Below, piece by piece: positions 7,090 through 16,400 of a DNA stretch of 64,000 nucleotides; position 1 is the stretch's first letter, and every line of letters begins with the position of its first letter. The stretch lies in NCBI GenBank assembly GCA_904418995.1, contig CAJFQF010000003.1, forward strand, positions 62,001 through 126,000, written 5' to 3'. The notes under the pieces were generated by a model. That model worked only from the letters and a program-made list of their open reading frames with translations. It did no database searches and was not told the origin of the DNA. The stretch comes from Heritagella_A intestinalis. GTDB taxonomy: Bacteria > Bacillota > Clostridia > Oscillospirales > Acutalibacteraceae. The position numbers and the translations under genes were made by a program.

Positions 7090-8455
7090 ATGCAGAGTGG
7101 GAATCCGGCAGGTCGTGCTTCAACTGGGGCCAGATCGTGCACATCATGGTGAGGAAGCAGGCGCCGCCGCCGATAAAGTTGGACACGGGTTCCGCCAAAA
7201 ACACGCCGTTGACCCCCAGGCCCCAGAGCCTGGGCAGGAAGAGGGTCAGGGGGATGACGATAATGGCCTTCCGGAACAGGGAGAAGAACACCGCCTGTCT
7301 GGAGCGCCCCAAAGCCAAGAACACCGACTGGCCGGCAAATTGCAGGGACATCATAAAGAAGCCGAAGAAATACAGGTGCATGGCGGGGATACCCTTTTCG
7401 ATGAGGGCGGGATCGCTGTTGAACAGGTGGATAAACTGGGCGGGGAAAAAGAGGGTCAGGGCCCAGGCCGCCAGGGTGTAGACAATGCACACAATGGAAG
7501 TGAACTTGATGCCCTGGCGAACCCGGGTATATTTGCCAGCGCCGTAGTTAAAGCCCATCACCGGCTGGGCGGCATTGGTAACGCCGTTTACCGGCAGGGT
7601 GAGGATTTCCCGGACGGAGTTGATAACGGTCATAATCCCCAAATACAAGTCGCCGCCATAAAGGGAGAGGGTGGCGTTGCACACCACCTGCACCGCGCCG
7701 TTGGTCACCGACATAATAAATCCCGACATTCCCAGGCCGGTGATTTCCCGAATCAGGGGAAAGTCCAGCCGCATGGAGGAGAGGCTCAGCCGGTAGATAG
7801 TCTTTTTGCCGGTGAGGAACCGGAGCACCCACAGGGCCGAGCAGCCCTGGGAAATGATAGTGGCCAGGGCCGCCCCCCGCACCCCCATATTAAAGAGAAA
7901 GATGAAAATAGGGTCCAGGACGATGTTCATCACCGCCCCCAGGAGCACGGTGAGCATCCCCATTTTGGCAAAGCCCTGGGAGTTGATAAAGCTGTTCATG
8001 CCAAGGCTCACCATGACGAACACCGAACCCAAGAGGTAGATACTCAGGTAATCGTCAGCATAGGGGAAGGTGTCGCTGCTGGCCCCGAAGGCATAGAGAA
8101 TAGGCTCCTTAAAGAGGAGACACACCACCGTGAGCACCACGCCGGAAATCACCAAGGTAGAAAAGGAGTTGCCCATGATTTTTTGGGCCCGGTCGTGCTC
8201 CCCTTTGCCCCGGGCAATGGAGCACAGGGGCGCGCCGCCCATGCCGAAGAGGTTGGCAAAGGCGGAGATGATGGTAATCACCGGGAAGGTCAGCCCCAGG
8301 CCGGTGAGGGCCAGGGTAGAGGCGTTGGGCAGGTGGCCGATGTAGATTCGGTCTACCACATTGTAGAGGACGTTGATAATCTGGGCCAGGGTCATGGGGA
8401 GGGCCAGATTGAGGATGTTTTTGGCCACACTCCCTTTGGAAAAATCGTTTTTCAA
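7088..8455 (-). CDS. MATE family multidrug efflux transporter
   Basis: A 455-residue inner-membrane antiporter of the MATE family (MepA-like branch), expected to export cationic drugs or metabolites using Na+ or H+. Twelve hydrophobic segments can be traced. The N-terminal ILNLALPMTLAQIINVLYNVVDRIYIG and the mid-protein NGVTNAAQPVMGFNYGAGKY are family hallmarks. The start is TTG 8455 with AGGAG about nine bases upstream. A promoter is seen at 8492-8520 (TTGTAG, 17 bases, TATAAT on the minus strand). The substrate is not predictable. Confidence 0.95.
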   Translation of the reverse strand: MKNDFSKGSVAKNILNLALPMTLAQIINVLYNVVDRIYIGHLPNASTLALTGLGLTFPVITIISAFANLFGMGGAPLCSIARGKGEHDRAQKIMGNSFSTLVISGVVLTVVCLLFKEPILYAFGASSDTFPYADDYLSIYLLGSVFVMVSLGMNSFINSQGFAKMGMLTVLLGAVMNIVLDPIFIFLFNMGVRGAALATIISQGCSALWVLRFLTGKKTIYRLSLSSMRLDFPLIREITGLGMSGFIMSVTNGAVQVVCNATLSLYGGDLYLGIMTVINSVREILTLPVNGVTNAAQPVMGFNYGAGKYTRVRQGIKFTSIVCIVYTLAAWALTLFFPAQFIHLFNSDPALIEKGIPAMHLYFFGFFMMSLQFAGQSVFLALGRSRQAVFFSLFRKAIIVIPLTLFLPRLWGLGVNGVFLAEPVSNFIGGGACFLTMMCTIWPQLKHDLPDSHSA

Positions 8456-8542
8456 AAGAGTCAGCTCCTACCGGATTTTGTGAGTGTATTTATTATACTT
8501 CTTTCCTGGGGATTCTACAAGTTTCCCCGTAATCCCAGCGCG

Positions 8543-8572
8543 TTGACAGGAAAGAACCCTGGGGGGTACAAT
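8543..8572 (+). promoter_or_regulatory. Promoter of the NUDIX gene
   Basis: A consensus TTGACA is followed after 18 bases by TACAAT, 23 bases before the chosen start. Confidence 0.6.
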
Positions 8573-8594
8573 GGAGAAAAAAGGAGGGAGCAAG

Positions 8595-9017
8595 ATGTCG
8601 TTTTTCGGCCAGGTGTGCCCCCTGGGAACCAAGGGGCCGTATCAGTATGTATTGATGCTTTCCCGCTATCAGGGAAAATGGCTTCTGAGCCGCCACCGCA
8701 GCCGCTCTACTTGGGAGACTCAGGGCGGCCATGTGGAAGCGGGGGAGACCCCCGAGGAAGCGGCCCGGCGGGAGCTGTATGAGGAGTCCGGGGCGGTAGC
8801 GTACCAGCTGCGCCCCCTATTCGATTATGTGGCTGGGGAGCCGGGGAATATGGATGCCGGCATGGTGTTCGCAGTGGAAATTGAAGAGCTGGGGCCGCTG
8901 CCGCCCAGTGAAATGGCGGAGGTGCGGGCCTGGGAGCAGATGCCGGAGAATTTAACCTATCCCCAGATTGTTTCCGACCTGCTGGGAGCATGGCAGGAAC
9001 TCCAGGATAAGGAATAG
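8595..9017 (+). CDS. NUDIX hydrolase
   Basis: A 140-residue pyrophosphohydrolase. The complete NUDIX box is visible at about residues 44-66: GGHVEAGETPEEAARREL followed by YEESGA, matching G-x5-E-x7-REUxEExGU, with the metal-binding glutamates intact. Substrates of this family are nucleoside diphosphates linked to another moiety. ATG 8595 is preferred over 8571 because AAGGAGGGA lies at 8581-8589, five bases before it. It is transcribed alone. Confidence 0.92.
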   Translation: MSFFGQVCPLGTKGPYQYVLMLSRYQGKWLLSRHRSRSTWETQGGHVEAGETPEEAARRELYEESGAVAYQLRPLFDYVAGEPGNMDAGMVFAVEIEELGPLPPSEMAEVRAWEQMPENLTYPQIVSDLLGAWQELQDKE

Positions 9018-9092
9018 ACCGATGGAGATAGTTGCGCGTGGAGAAAGAGAATGGTTTTCACTTGCCTTAAACGTGAACATAAAAGTTTTACT

Positions 9093-9225
9093 CGATTTTT
9101 TTCAAAAAATCGCGGATTCTAAAGGCTCTGCCTTTGGAATCCGCCAGTCTTCGCTACCGCTTCGGTCGGCGCCTTGGTTGTGTGCCACCGGCACACGGCG
9201 CCCTTTTATAAAAGGTGGACGAAAA
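9093..9225. repeat. Dispersed hairpin repeat, family B, copy 2 (inverted)
   Basis: The stretch holds a 14-bp interrupted hairpin (CGGATTC-AAAGGC with GCCTTT-GAATCCG, 9113-9143) and then the palindrome GTGTGCCACCGGCACAC inside GGCGCC-type flanks. It matches the element at 28-90 in opposite orientation, and the run CGGTCGGCGCCTTGGTTGT also recurs near 57010. I see no gene in 9018-9717. Confidence 0.7.
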
Positions 9226-9269
9226 TTTTGTGTCCGCGTTTGAAGCAGGTGCGAACAACAGTCTAATTC

Positions 9270-9352
9270 CACGCGCAGGCAGCCCCGCGACAGAATAGGC
9301 AGTTTCTTAATACCGCTTCCACGCGGATTGGGTGCGGCAACTTGCCGCCGCA
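9270..9352. repeat. Dispersed repeat, family A, copy 1
   Basis: The core is TTTCTTAATACCGCTTCC, then ACGCGGATTGGGT and the small hairpin GCGGCAACTTGCCGC. The same order (TTCTTGATGCCGCTACC, CGCGGGTTGGGT, short GC hairpin, CGCGGGAAG) is found in the 63-bp units at 62619-62807, and parts recur at 36526-36560 and 56795-56825. It ends just before the ilv promoter. Confidence 0.65.
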
Positions 9353-9360
9353 AAAAATTC

Positions 9361-9389
9361 TTGACAAAGGCGGGCTGGGGGCGTATGAT
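9361..9389 (+). promoter_or_regulatory. Promoter of the ilvBNA operon
   Basis: Consensus TTGACA and TATGAT are separated by exactly 17 bases, immediately before the T-box leader. Confidence 0.85.
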
Positions 9390-9395
9390 AAACAC

Positions 9396-9685
9396 AGATA
9401 CAAACCAAACAGACAAATGTGTCGAAGGGGAAGGAATGTCGGGTTCCCGTTTCAGAGAGCTGCCGGGTGGTGTGAGGCAGTGCGGCGCCGGCAGGAGATC
9501 GCCCCGGAGCAGGAGGCTGAAACTTTGGAAGTAGGCTGTCCCGGCTGGCCCGCCGTTATCGGGGCAGGCATTGTTGGATGCCGTGAGAGGCCGCTTAGGC
9601 GGCAAGCAGAGTGGTACCGCGGAGAAACCGGATTTCCGGCCTTCGTCTCTGGTCAGTAAGACCGGGGACGAAGGCCTTTTTGTTT
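9396..9685 (+). promoter_or_regulatory. T-box leader, probable isoleucine specifier
   Basis: The roughly 290-nt untranslated leader contains the T-box sequence AGAGTGGTACCGCGG at 9608-9622, which forms the antiterminator and pairs with the uncharged tRNA acceptor end, and an intrinsic terminator at 9638-9681. In the Stem I region GAGATCGCCCCGGAGC matches the usual specifier-loop context, making ATC (9498-9500, Ile) the likely specifier codon. Low charging of tRNA-Ile would then switch on ilvB-ilvN-ilvA, which fits an operon able to make the isoleucine precursor 2-oxobutanoate. T-box identity is firm; the specifier is a reading by eye. Confidence 0.9.
9638..9681 (+). terminator. T-box regulated terminator
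   Basis: GGCCTTCGTC...GACGAAGGCC stem followed by TTTTTG, the competing structure to the antiterminator. Confidence 0.85.
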
Positions 9686-9717
9686 CTCGGGAGCAATTTT
9701 AAAAAGGAGTTTTCATT

Positions 9718-11388
9718 ATGCAGCGCAACGGTTCGGATATTATCATGGAATGCCTGCTGGAGCAGGGCGTAGATACCGTGTTCGGCTACCCCGGCGGGGC
9801 AGTGCTGAATATTTATGACGCCCTCTATAAGTACAGCGACAAAATCCGCCATATTGAAACGTCCCACGAGCAGGCCGCGGCCCACGCGGCAGACGGTTAT
9901 GCCCGGGCTACCGGCCGGGTAGGGGTGTGCATCGCCACCTCCGGCCCCGGCGCCACCAACCTGGTGACAGGCATCGCCACGGCCTATATGGATTCTGTAC
10001 CCATGGTGGCCATTACCGGCAACGTGACCCGGGATCTCCTGGGTCTGGACAGCTTCCAGGAGGTGGACATCACCGGCGTCACCATGCCCATTACCAAGCA
10101 CAACTACATTGTCAAGGACATCCATCAGCTGGCCGATACCCTCCGGGAGGCCTTCCGCCTGGCCAATGAGGGCCGCAAGGGCCCGGTGCTGGTGGACATC
10201 CCCAAGGACATCACCGCCCAGGAGTGCGAGTATACCCCCGCACAGCCGGCCCCGGCCAAAGAGTTCCCTCTGCCCCAGGAATTCCGCTTTGCCCAGGCTG
10301 CGGAGCTGCTGGCCAAAGCGAAGCGCCCCTTCCTCTACACCGGCGGCGGCGTGATTTCCTCTGGCGCTTCGGCAGAGGTGGCGGAGCTGGCCCGGCGGCT
10401 GGACGCCCCGGTGGCCTCCTCCCTCATGTGCCAGGGCGGCTTTGACCAGACGGATTCCCGCTATATGGGCCTGCTGGGAATGCACGGCACTAAGACTTCG
10501 GCCCTGGCATTGCAGCACTGCGATTTGTTTGTGGCAGTGGGCACCCGGTTTTCCGACCGCGTCACCTGCAACGCCAACCTCTTTGCCCGGAACTGCCCGA
10601 TCATCCAGATTGACATTGACCCGGCGGAGTTCAACAAGAATGTCCAGGTGGACGTGAAGCTCAAGGGGGACGCTAAAGCTATCCTCACAGAGCTGCTCCG
10701 GCGGCTGCCTCAGCAGCACCACCAGGATTGGATGGAGCAGGTGGCCTGCTGGCAGGCGGAATTCCCCCTGCGCCAGGCCCCGGGCCGGGAGGGCACCGTA
10801 ACGCCCCAGCAGGTGCTGGAAACCCTGGACCGCCTCACAGGCGGGGAGGCCATCCTCACCACGGAAGTGGGCCAGCACCAGATGTGGGCCGCCCAGTTCT
10901 ACCGGTTCCGTCAGCCCCGGCAGTTTTTGTCCTCCGGGGGATTGGGGACCATGGGCTTCGGCCTGGGGGCCGCCATTGGGGCCCAGGTGGGAATGCCGGA
11001 AAAGCAGGTCATCAACATTGCCGGCGACGGCAGCTTCCACATGAATTGCAGCGAGCTCTCCACCCTCTCCAAATACGGCATCCCGGTGATTGAGCTGATA
11101 TTCAACAACCAGGTGCTGGGCATGGTGCGCCAGTGGCAGAAGCTCTTCTATGGCGGCCGCTTCTCCCAGACCACCCTGGAAAAGCAGACCAACTACGAAA
11201 TGCTGGCCCAGGCCTTCGGCGTCACGGCCATGACCATCAGCAGCCCGGAGGAGATCGAGCCGGTGCTGCGCCGCGCCCTGGAAACCGAAGGCCCGGTGCT
11301 CATCAACTGCCACATTGACCCGGATTGCAACGTGCTGCCCATGGTGCCCGCAGGGGCCTCGGCGGAAGAGCCCATTTTGGAGATATAA
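9718..11388 (+). CDS. ilvB: Acetolactate synthase large subunit
   Basis: The 556-residue thiamine-diphosphate enzyme condenses two pyruvates to acetolactate, or pyruvate with 2-oxobutanoate to acetohydroxybutyrate, the first common step of Val, Leu and Ile synthesis. Seen are the N-terminal GYPGGAVLNIYDAL, the ThDP-activating glutamate in ETSHEQAAAHAADGYAR, the FAD/central domain, and the ThDP/Mg motif AGDGSFHMN...FNNQ near residue 440. AAAAGGAGT lies nine bases before ATG 9718. It is followed after 17 bases by its regulatory subunit. Length and motifs are normal. Confidence 0.97.
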   Translation: MQRNGSDIIMECLLEQGVDTVFGYPGGAVLNIYDALYKYSDKIRHIETSHEQAAAHAADGYARATGRVGVCIATSGPGATNLVTGIATAYMDSVPMVAITGNVTRDLLGLDSFQEVDITGVTMPITKHNYIVKDIHQLADTLREAFRLANEGRKGPVLVDIPKDITAQECEYTPAQPAPAKEFPLPQEFRFAQAAELLAKAKRPFLYTGGGVISSGASAEVAELARRLDAPVASSLMCQGGFDQTDSRYMGLLGMHGTKTSALALQHCDLFVAVGTRFSDRVTCNANLFARNCPIIQIDIDPAEFNKNVQVDVKLKGDAKAILTELLRRLPQQHHQDWMEQVACWQAEFPLRQAPGREGTVTPQQVLETLDRLTGGEAILTTEVGQHQMWAAQFYRFRQPRQFLSSGGLGTMGFGLGAAIGAQVGMPEKQVINIAGDGSFHMNCSELSTLSKYGIPVIELIFNNQVLGMVRQWQKLFYGGRFSQTTLEKQTNYEMLAQAFGVTAMTISSPEEIEPVLRRALETEGPVLINCHIDPDCNVLPMVPAGASAEEPILEI

Positions 11389-11405
11389 CAGGAGGGGAAA
11401 AATAG

Positions 11406-11909
11406 ATGGAAACCGTATATCAGGAAAAAGATCATATCCTCTCGGTGCTGGCCCAGAACCACACCGGAGTGCTCCAGCGGATCTCCGGCCTGTTCAGCCG
11501 CCGCTGCTACAATATCAAAAGCATCGTCGCCGCCCAGACGGCAGACGCCGGCTTGTCGGAGGTCCTCATTGTGGTCACCGGCGACGGCCGCATTGTCAAA
11601 CAGGTAAAGCGCCAGCTGGAAAAGCTGGTGGACGTGGAGCGGGTCACCGTGCTGGACCGGGAAAAGTCCGTAGTGCGGGAGCATGTGCTCCTGAAGGTGG
11701 CCCGCACCAAAGAAAACAGCGAATCCCTGGTGGCGGTGGCCAACACCTTCCACGCGGGAATCCTCTCGGTTACCGACCACTCCATGCTGGTGGAGCTCAC
11801 CGGCGAGCCCCGGACGTTGGACTCCTTTGTGGAGCTGTATCAGCCCTATGGGATTCTGAAAGTCCTGCGCACCGGCACCATGGCCATCCAGGTGGAAGAA
11901 GACGAATAA
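11406..11909 (+). CDS. ilvN: Acetolactate synthase small (regulatory) subunit
   Basis: A 167-residue partner of IlvB with an N-terminal ACT domain (about residues 10-85: ILSVLAQNHTGVLQRISGLFSRRCYN) and the C-terminal ALS_ss_C domain (LLKVARTKENSESLVAVANTFHAGI). In this family the subunit activates the catalytic subunit and confers valine feedback inhibition. AGGAGGGG precedes the start. It lies between ilvB and ilvA in one transcription unit. Confidence 0.96.
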   Translation: METVYQEKDHILSVLAQNHTGVLQRISGLFSRRCYNIKSIVAAQTADAGLSEVLIVVTGDGRIVKQVKRQLEKLVDVERVTVLDREKSVVREHVLLKVARTKENSESLVAVANTFHAGILSVTDHSMLVELTGEPRTLDSFVELYQPYGILKVLRTGTMAIQVEEDE

Positions 11910-11944
11910 ATCAATCTCAAAAAAGAAAGAAAGGAAATGCCGCT

Positions 11945-13147
11945 ATGCTCACTCTCGATAAGGTCTATCACGCCGCTTATGTCCTCAAAGACGTTATCCG
12001 CACCACCGATATGATCGCCGCCCCCGCCATTAACCCGGGCTGCGAGCTGTATCTGAAAACTGAAAACCTCCAGGTTACCGGTTCCTTTAAGGTGCGGGGC
12101 GCTTATTATAAGATTTCCCAGCTCAGCGAGGAGGAAAAGCAGCGGGGCGTCATCGCCTGCTCCGCCGGCAACCACGCCCAGGGTGTCGCCCTGGCGGCTT
12201 CCCGCAACGGCATCCAGTCCATGATCTGCATCCCCGACGGCGCGCCCATCTCCAAGGTGGAGGCCACCAAGCGCTACGGCGCCCAGGTGACTTTGGTCCA
12301 GGGCGTCTATGACGACGCTTACAACAAGGCAGTGGAAATGCAGGAGAAGAGCGGGGCCACCTTTATCCACCCCTTTAACGATGAAAACGTCATTGCCGGC
12401 CAGGGCACCATCGGCCTGGAAATTTTGAACCAGATTCCCGATGTGGACGCCGTCATTGTGCCCGTGGGCGGCGGCGGGCTGATTTCCGGCGTGGCCTTTG
12501 CCATTAAGAGCCTGAATCCCAATGTCAAGGTCTATGGCGTCCAGGCCAGCGGCGCCCCCTCTATGGTCCAGTCCCTCCACGACCACAAAATGGAGTGCCT
12601 GCCCTCGGTGTCCACCATTGCCGACGGTATCGCCGTCAAGGAGCCGGGCAATCTGACCTTTGACATTTGCAGCAAGTATGTGGATGAAGTGGTCACCGTC
12701 ACTGATGACGAGATTTCCACTGCCATCCTGGCCCTCATCGAGCAGCAGAAGCTCATCGCAGAAGGGGCCGGCGCGGTGTCTGTGGCCGCCGCCATGTTTA
12801 ATAAGGTGGACATCAAGGGCAAAAAGGTGGTGTGCCTGGTGTCCGGCGGCAATATTGACGTGACCATCCTCTCCCGGGTTATCAACCGCGGCCTTCTCAA
12901 GGCCGGCCGCAGCGCTGACTTCACCATCGAGCTCCCCGACAAGCCCGGCCAGCTCCAGAAAGTTTCCTCCATTATCGCCGGCCTGGGGGCCAATGTGGTG
13001 GCGGTTCACCACGACCACGCCGGAGAGGACGCGGACATTACCGCCTGCTATCTGCGCATCAGCGTGGAGACCCGGGACCACAACCATGTGGAGACCCTGA
13101 AAAAGGAATTGCGCAAGGAAGGCTTCCAGCTCCGGGAGCAGCTTTAA
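11945..13147 (+). CDS. ilvA: Threonine ammonia-lyase (threonine dehydratase)
   Basis: A 400-residue PLP enzyme converting threonine to 2-oxobutanoate, the entry to isoleucine synthesis. The PLP lysine lies in TGSFKVRGAYYK (about residue 51), the glycine-rich phosphate loop is VPVGGGGLISG, and SGGNIDV closes the site. A single C-terminal ACT-type domain (from about residue 325, ADFTIELPDKPGQLQKV) makes this the shorter IlvA/TdcB-like form with one ACT domain. The open frame extends far upstream through ilvN in another phase; AAAGAAAGGAA selects ATG 11945. Its place in an Ile-specifier T-box operon supports a biosynthetic role. Confidence 0.95.
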   Translation: MLTLDKVYHAAYVLKDVIRTTDMIAAPAINPGCELYLKTENLQVTGSFKVRGAYYKISQLSEEEKQRGVIACSAGNHAQGVALAASRNGIQSMICIPDGAPISKVEATKRYGAQVTLVQGVYDDAYNKAVEMQEKSGATFIHPFNDENVIAGQGTIGLEILNQIPDVDAVIVPVGGGGLISGVAFAIKSLNPNVKVYGVQASGAPSMVQSLHDHKMECLPSVSTIADGIAVKEPGNLTFDICSKYVDEVVTVTDDEISTAILALIEQQKLIAEGAGAVSVAAAMFNKVDIKGKKVVCLVSGGNIDVTILSRVINRGLLKAGRSADFTIELPDKPGQLQKVSSIIAGLGANVVAVHHDHAGEDADITACYLRISVETRDHNHVETLKKELRKEGFQLREQL

Positions 13148-13166
13148 TCCGCATAGTTTTCGGCGC

Positions 13167-13199
13167 AACGGCTCTGTCTTTTGGCAGGGCCGTTTTTTG
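13167..13199 (+). terminator. Terminator of the ilvBNA operon
   Basis: AACGGCTCTGTC pairs with GGCAGGGCCGTT around TTTT and is followed by a T run. Confidence 0.85.
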
Positions 13200-13210
13200 C
13201 GCCCAAAAGC

Positions 13211-13262
13211 ACAATACCTCGTGTCACAAGGTATCAAAACCGTTATATAAAATATATAATAC
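13211..13262. promoter_or_regulatory. Inverted repeats upstream of the GH84 promoter
   Basis: ATACCT...AGGTAT (13214-13231 region) and the AT palindrome TTATATAAAATATATAA (about 13243-13260) lie 30-80 bases before the promoter. They could be regulator sites for glycan-responsive control; this is inference from symmetry only. Confidence 0.3.
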
Positions 13263-13287
13263 TTTAGATTATCAAAAAATAAAATAG

Positions 13288-13316
13288 TTGATTTTTCCAA
13301 ATGGTAGCCGTATAAT
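13288..13316 (+). promoter_or_regulatory. Promoter of the GH84 gene
   Basis: TTGATT and TATAAT are separated by 17 bases. The transcript would have a leader of about 107 bases. Confidence 0.75.
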
Positions 13317-13429
13317 AAAAATAGCAAAATTTTCATTTTTTATCGGAAACAAGGAGGTGAAGCAGGCCGGAAAAAACGGCCGGGATGAAAGGGAAAGAGA
13401 AAGTACTATAAAGCAAAGGAGGAAAAAAC

Positions 13430-16400
13430 TTGAAACGATTTTTCAAACGGGCTGTGGGCGCTGTTCTGGCTGCCTGTATGCTGCTGACGGGTGTTACGGC
13501 CTTTGCCGCTGAACCCGCTGCCGCTCCCAGCCAAAACGCGGCAGTCTCTGCCCGGGCCTCGGGGAACCTGGCCCTGAATAAGGCCGCCACCGCCAGCGAT
13601 GTGGAATCCGGCACATCCTTTACCGCCAACCTGGCGGTGGACGGCATGGCCAATACCCGCTGGGCCTCCAATCAGGACAGCACCGGTGCCCAGCAGCCCC
13701 GCTGGCTGCAAATTGATTTCGGCGCCACCACCACCTTTGATACCGTGGACATTTACTGGGAGCAGCAGAACATCGACGCTTACCAGCTCCAGGTATCCAC
13801 AGACGCCAGTGAGTGGGAGACGGTCTATGAGCGCAATTCCCCGCCGGTCTCCACCTATGAGAGCGTGACCCTGACGGCCCCGGCCATTGGCCGCTATCTG
13901 CGGGTCTATGTCACCGGCTACGACTACAACGTCAGCTGGCACTCGGTTTCCATTTATGAGGTAGAGGTCTACGACAGCACCGGCGAAGTGCCGGTGGAGC
14001 CCCAGGGCAACTACCAGATTTATCCCATCCCCCAGAAGGTCACCGATGAAGAGGGAACCGCCCCGGTGACGGACACAGTGACAGTTATCGCGGAAGAGGG
14101 CATCGACCAGGTGACCCGCAGCCGCGTGGACGAAGTGCTTACCGAAAATGATTTGACCCCGGTTTACAGCGAGTCCCCCAACGAGGAAACCACCAACCTG
14201 TATATCGGCGTCAATGGCTCCGGCGGCCTGGCAGATTCCCATGAGGGGATTCCCCGGGAGGTGTTCGCCGAAGGAGAGAACAAATACGATATGCACGTGG
14301 TCAAGGTCTTTGCCGATGGGGATATCGTCATTCTGGGCAAGGACAGCGACGCCGCCTATTACGGCCTGGCCACCCTGGAGCAGATGCTGGACCAGTCCGA
14401 GGCGGGGACTTTGAAGATTTCCACCTTTGAGGACTACGCATTCCAGAAGTACCGCGGCGCGGTGGAGGGCTACTACGGCTATCCCTGGAGCGTGGAAGGC
14501 ACCCTGAGCTGGTTTGACTTTGCCAAGCGCTATAAGATGAATATCTTCCTCTACGGCCCCAAGACCGACCCCTATCACCTGGGCCAGTGGGATGAGGACT
14601 ATCCCACCGAAGTCACCGAGGAGGAAGCAAAAATCGGCATCCGCACCCAGGACGAAATGCGCCAGTTTGCGGAGAAGGCCGCCCAGTGCAACGTGGACTT
14701 TGTGTGGGTGGCTCACCCTGCCATGAAGAAGCCCATTGACTTTACCAATGAGGAGACTGTGGATGAGGGCGTAGAGCGCCTGATGGCCAAGTTTGACCAT
14801 ATGTATGACCTGGGCGTGCGCCAGTTCGGCATCTTTGTGGACGACATTACCCCCTCTGCCGCAGCCAGCTCCTGCGATATGCAGATTTATATGCTCAACC
14901 AGGTGCAGGAAAAGCTCTATGATACCTACAATACCGAGGGCGCCGCGCTGGAGGACCAGGTGAAGCCTCTGTTCTTCACCCCGGCCTGGTACACCACCAT
15001 TACCAGCGGCGCATCCACCTATATGCCCCGGTTTAAGAACGTCCATGAGGACATTGAGATCTGCTTTACCGGGAACAACGTGTTCTCCGATATCAGCAAT
15101 GTAAGCGCCGCTACCTTTAAGAATTGGATTGGCCGCGACCCGGTGATGTGGTGGAACTATCCCGTAAACGACAACGTGGACAGTGTCTACTACACCAACC
15201 CCATTGATCATTTCTACAGCCTGGACGCCAACCCCAGTAATTTGAAGGGCGTGCTGTCCAATCCCATGAACTTCTCGGAAGCTTCTAAGGTGGCTTTCTT
15301 TGGCCTGGCAGACTACACCTGGAACCCCGGCGCTTTTGACGCCCAGGAGAACTGGGAGAACTGCTTTGACGCCATTCTTCCCGACGACCCGGAAATGGCC
15401 CAGGCCCTGAAGACCGTTTACGGCAGCCTGAACAATTCCTATGAGCCCACAGAGCTGACCCGCCTCTACGGCCAGTATCAGAGCGGGAACGAGACCGCTG
15501 CCGCCGAACTGAAAGACAAGATGTATGAGATTCTGGACGCCGTGGAGCTGCTGGAAACCCTCAAGGACAGCGACGACCCGGTGAAGCGTCTCATTGTGGA
15601 AGAGGCCCAGACCTCCATTAACAAGCTCTATGATATGGCGGCTGCCATTGGCGGCGCCATGGCCGTGGTTTCCTCGGAAGACCCTCTGGAGCAGGTCCAC
15701 GGCTATTACCTGGCCCAGGCCGCCAACGAGCGTCTGAGCATTGAGCGCAACCCCCGCTACCAGATTATCGCCCTGGAAGGCTCCGGTGAGGATATTTACT
15801 ACAGCACCCTCTATGCCGTCCCCTCCGACGGGCGGATGCGTCCCTTTGTGACCACCGCTATGAACGCCATTGCGGACTTTGACGTGAGCCAGCTGGATAC
15901 CAGCGCCGCTGAGATTGAGAGCGTGGCCATTTCGCCCAAGGAGGGCGTGGAAGTGCGCCAGGGCGAGAGCTTCCAGTTTGCCGCCGCAGTGGCTGCCGGC
16001 CAGGAGAACCTGGACGATGTGATTTGGTCGGTGGAGGGCGCTACCGGTCAGAACACCGTTATTTCCCGCAACGGCGTGCTGACTTTGGACACCAACGAGC
16101 TTTCTCCCACCGTAACCGTAAAGGCGGTTTCCGCTTATGACGCCGAGGTGTATGACACCGTGGAAGTCACTGTGTTGGACCGCATTTATGTAGACCCCAC
16201 TATCCCCACCAACCAGGCCTTTGGCGCTGCGGTGCTGGGTTATTCCGGCAACCACGGTGTGGGCGGCGAACCGGAGAACCTCTTTGATGAGAGCCAGGAT
16301 GGCTCCAAGTGGTGCCCCGGCGACAATACCCGCTACAACCAGTGGGTGGCCTTTGATTTGGGCGCTGACAAGACCATCTCCACCTGGCAAACGGTTCATG

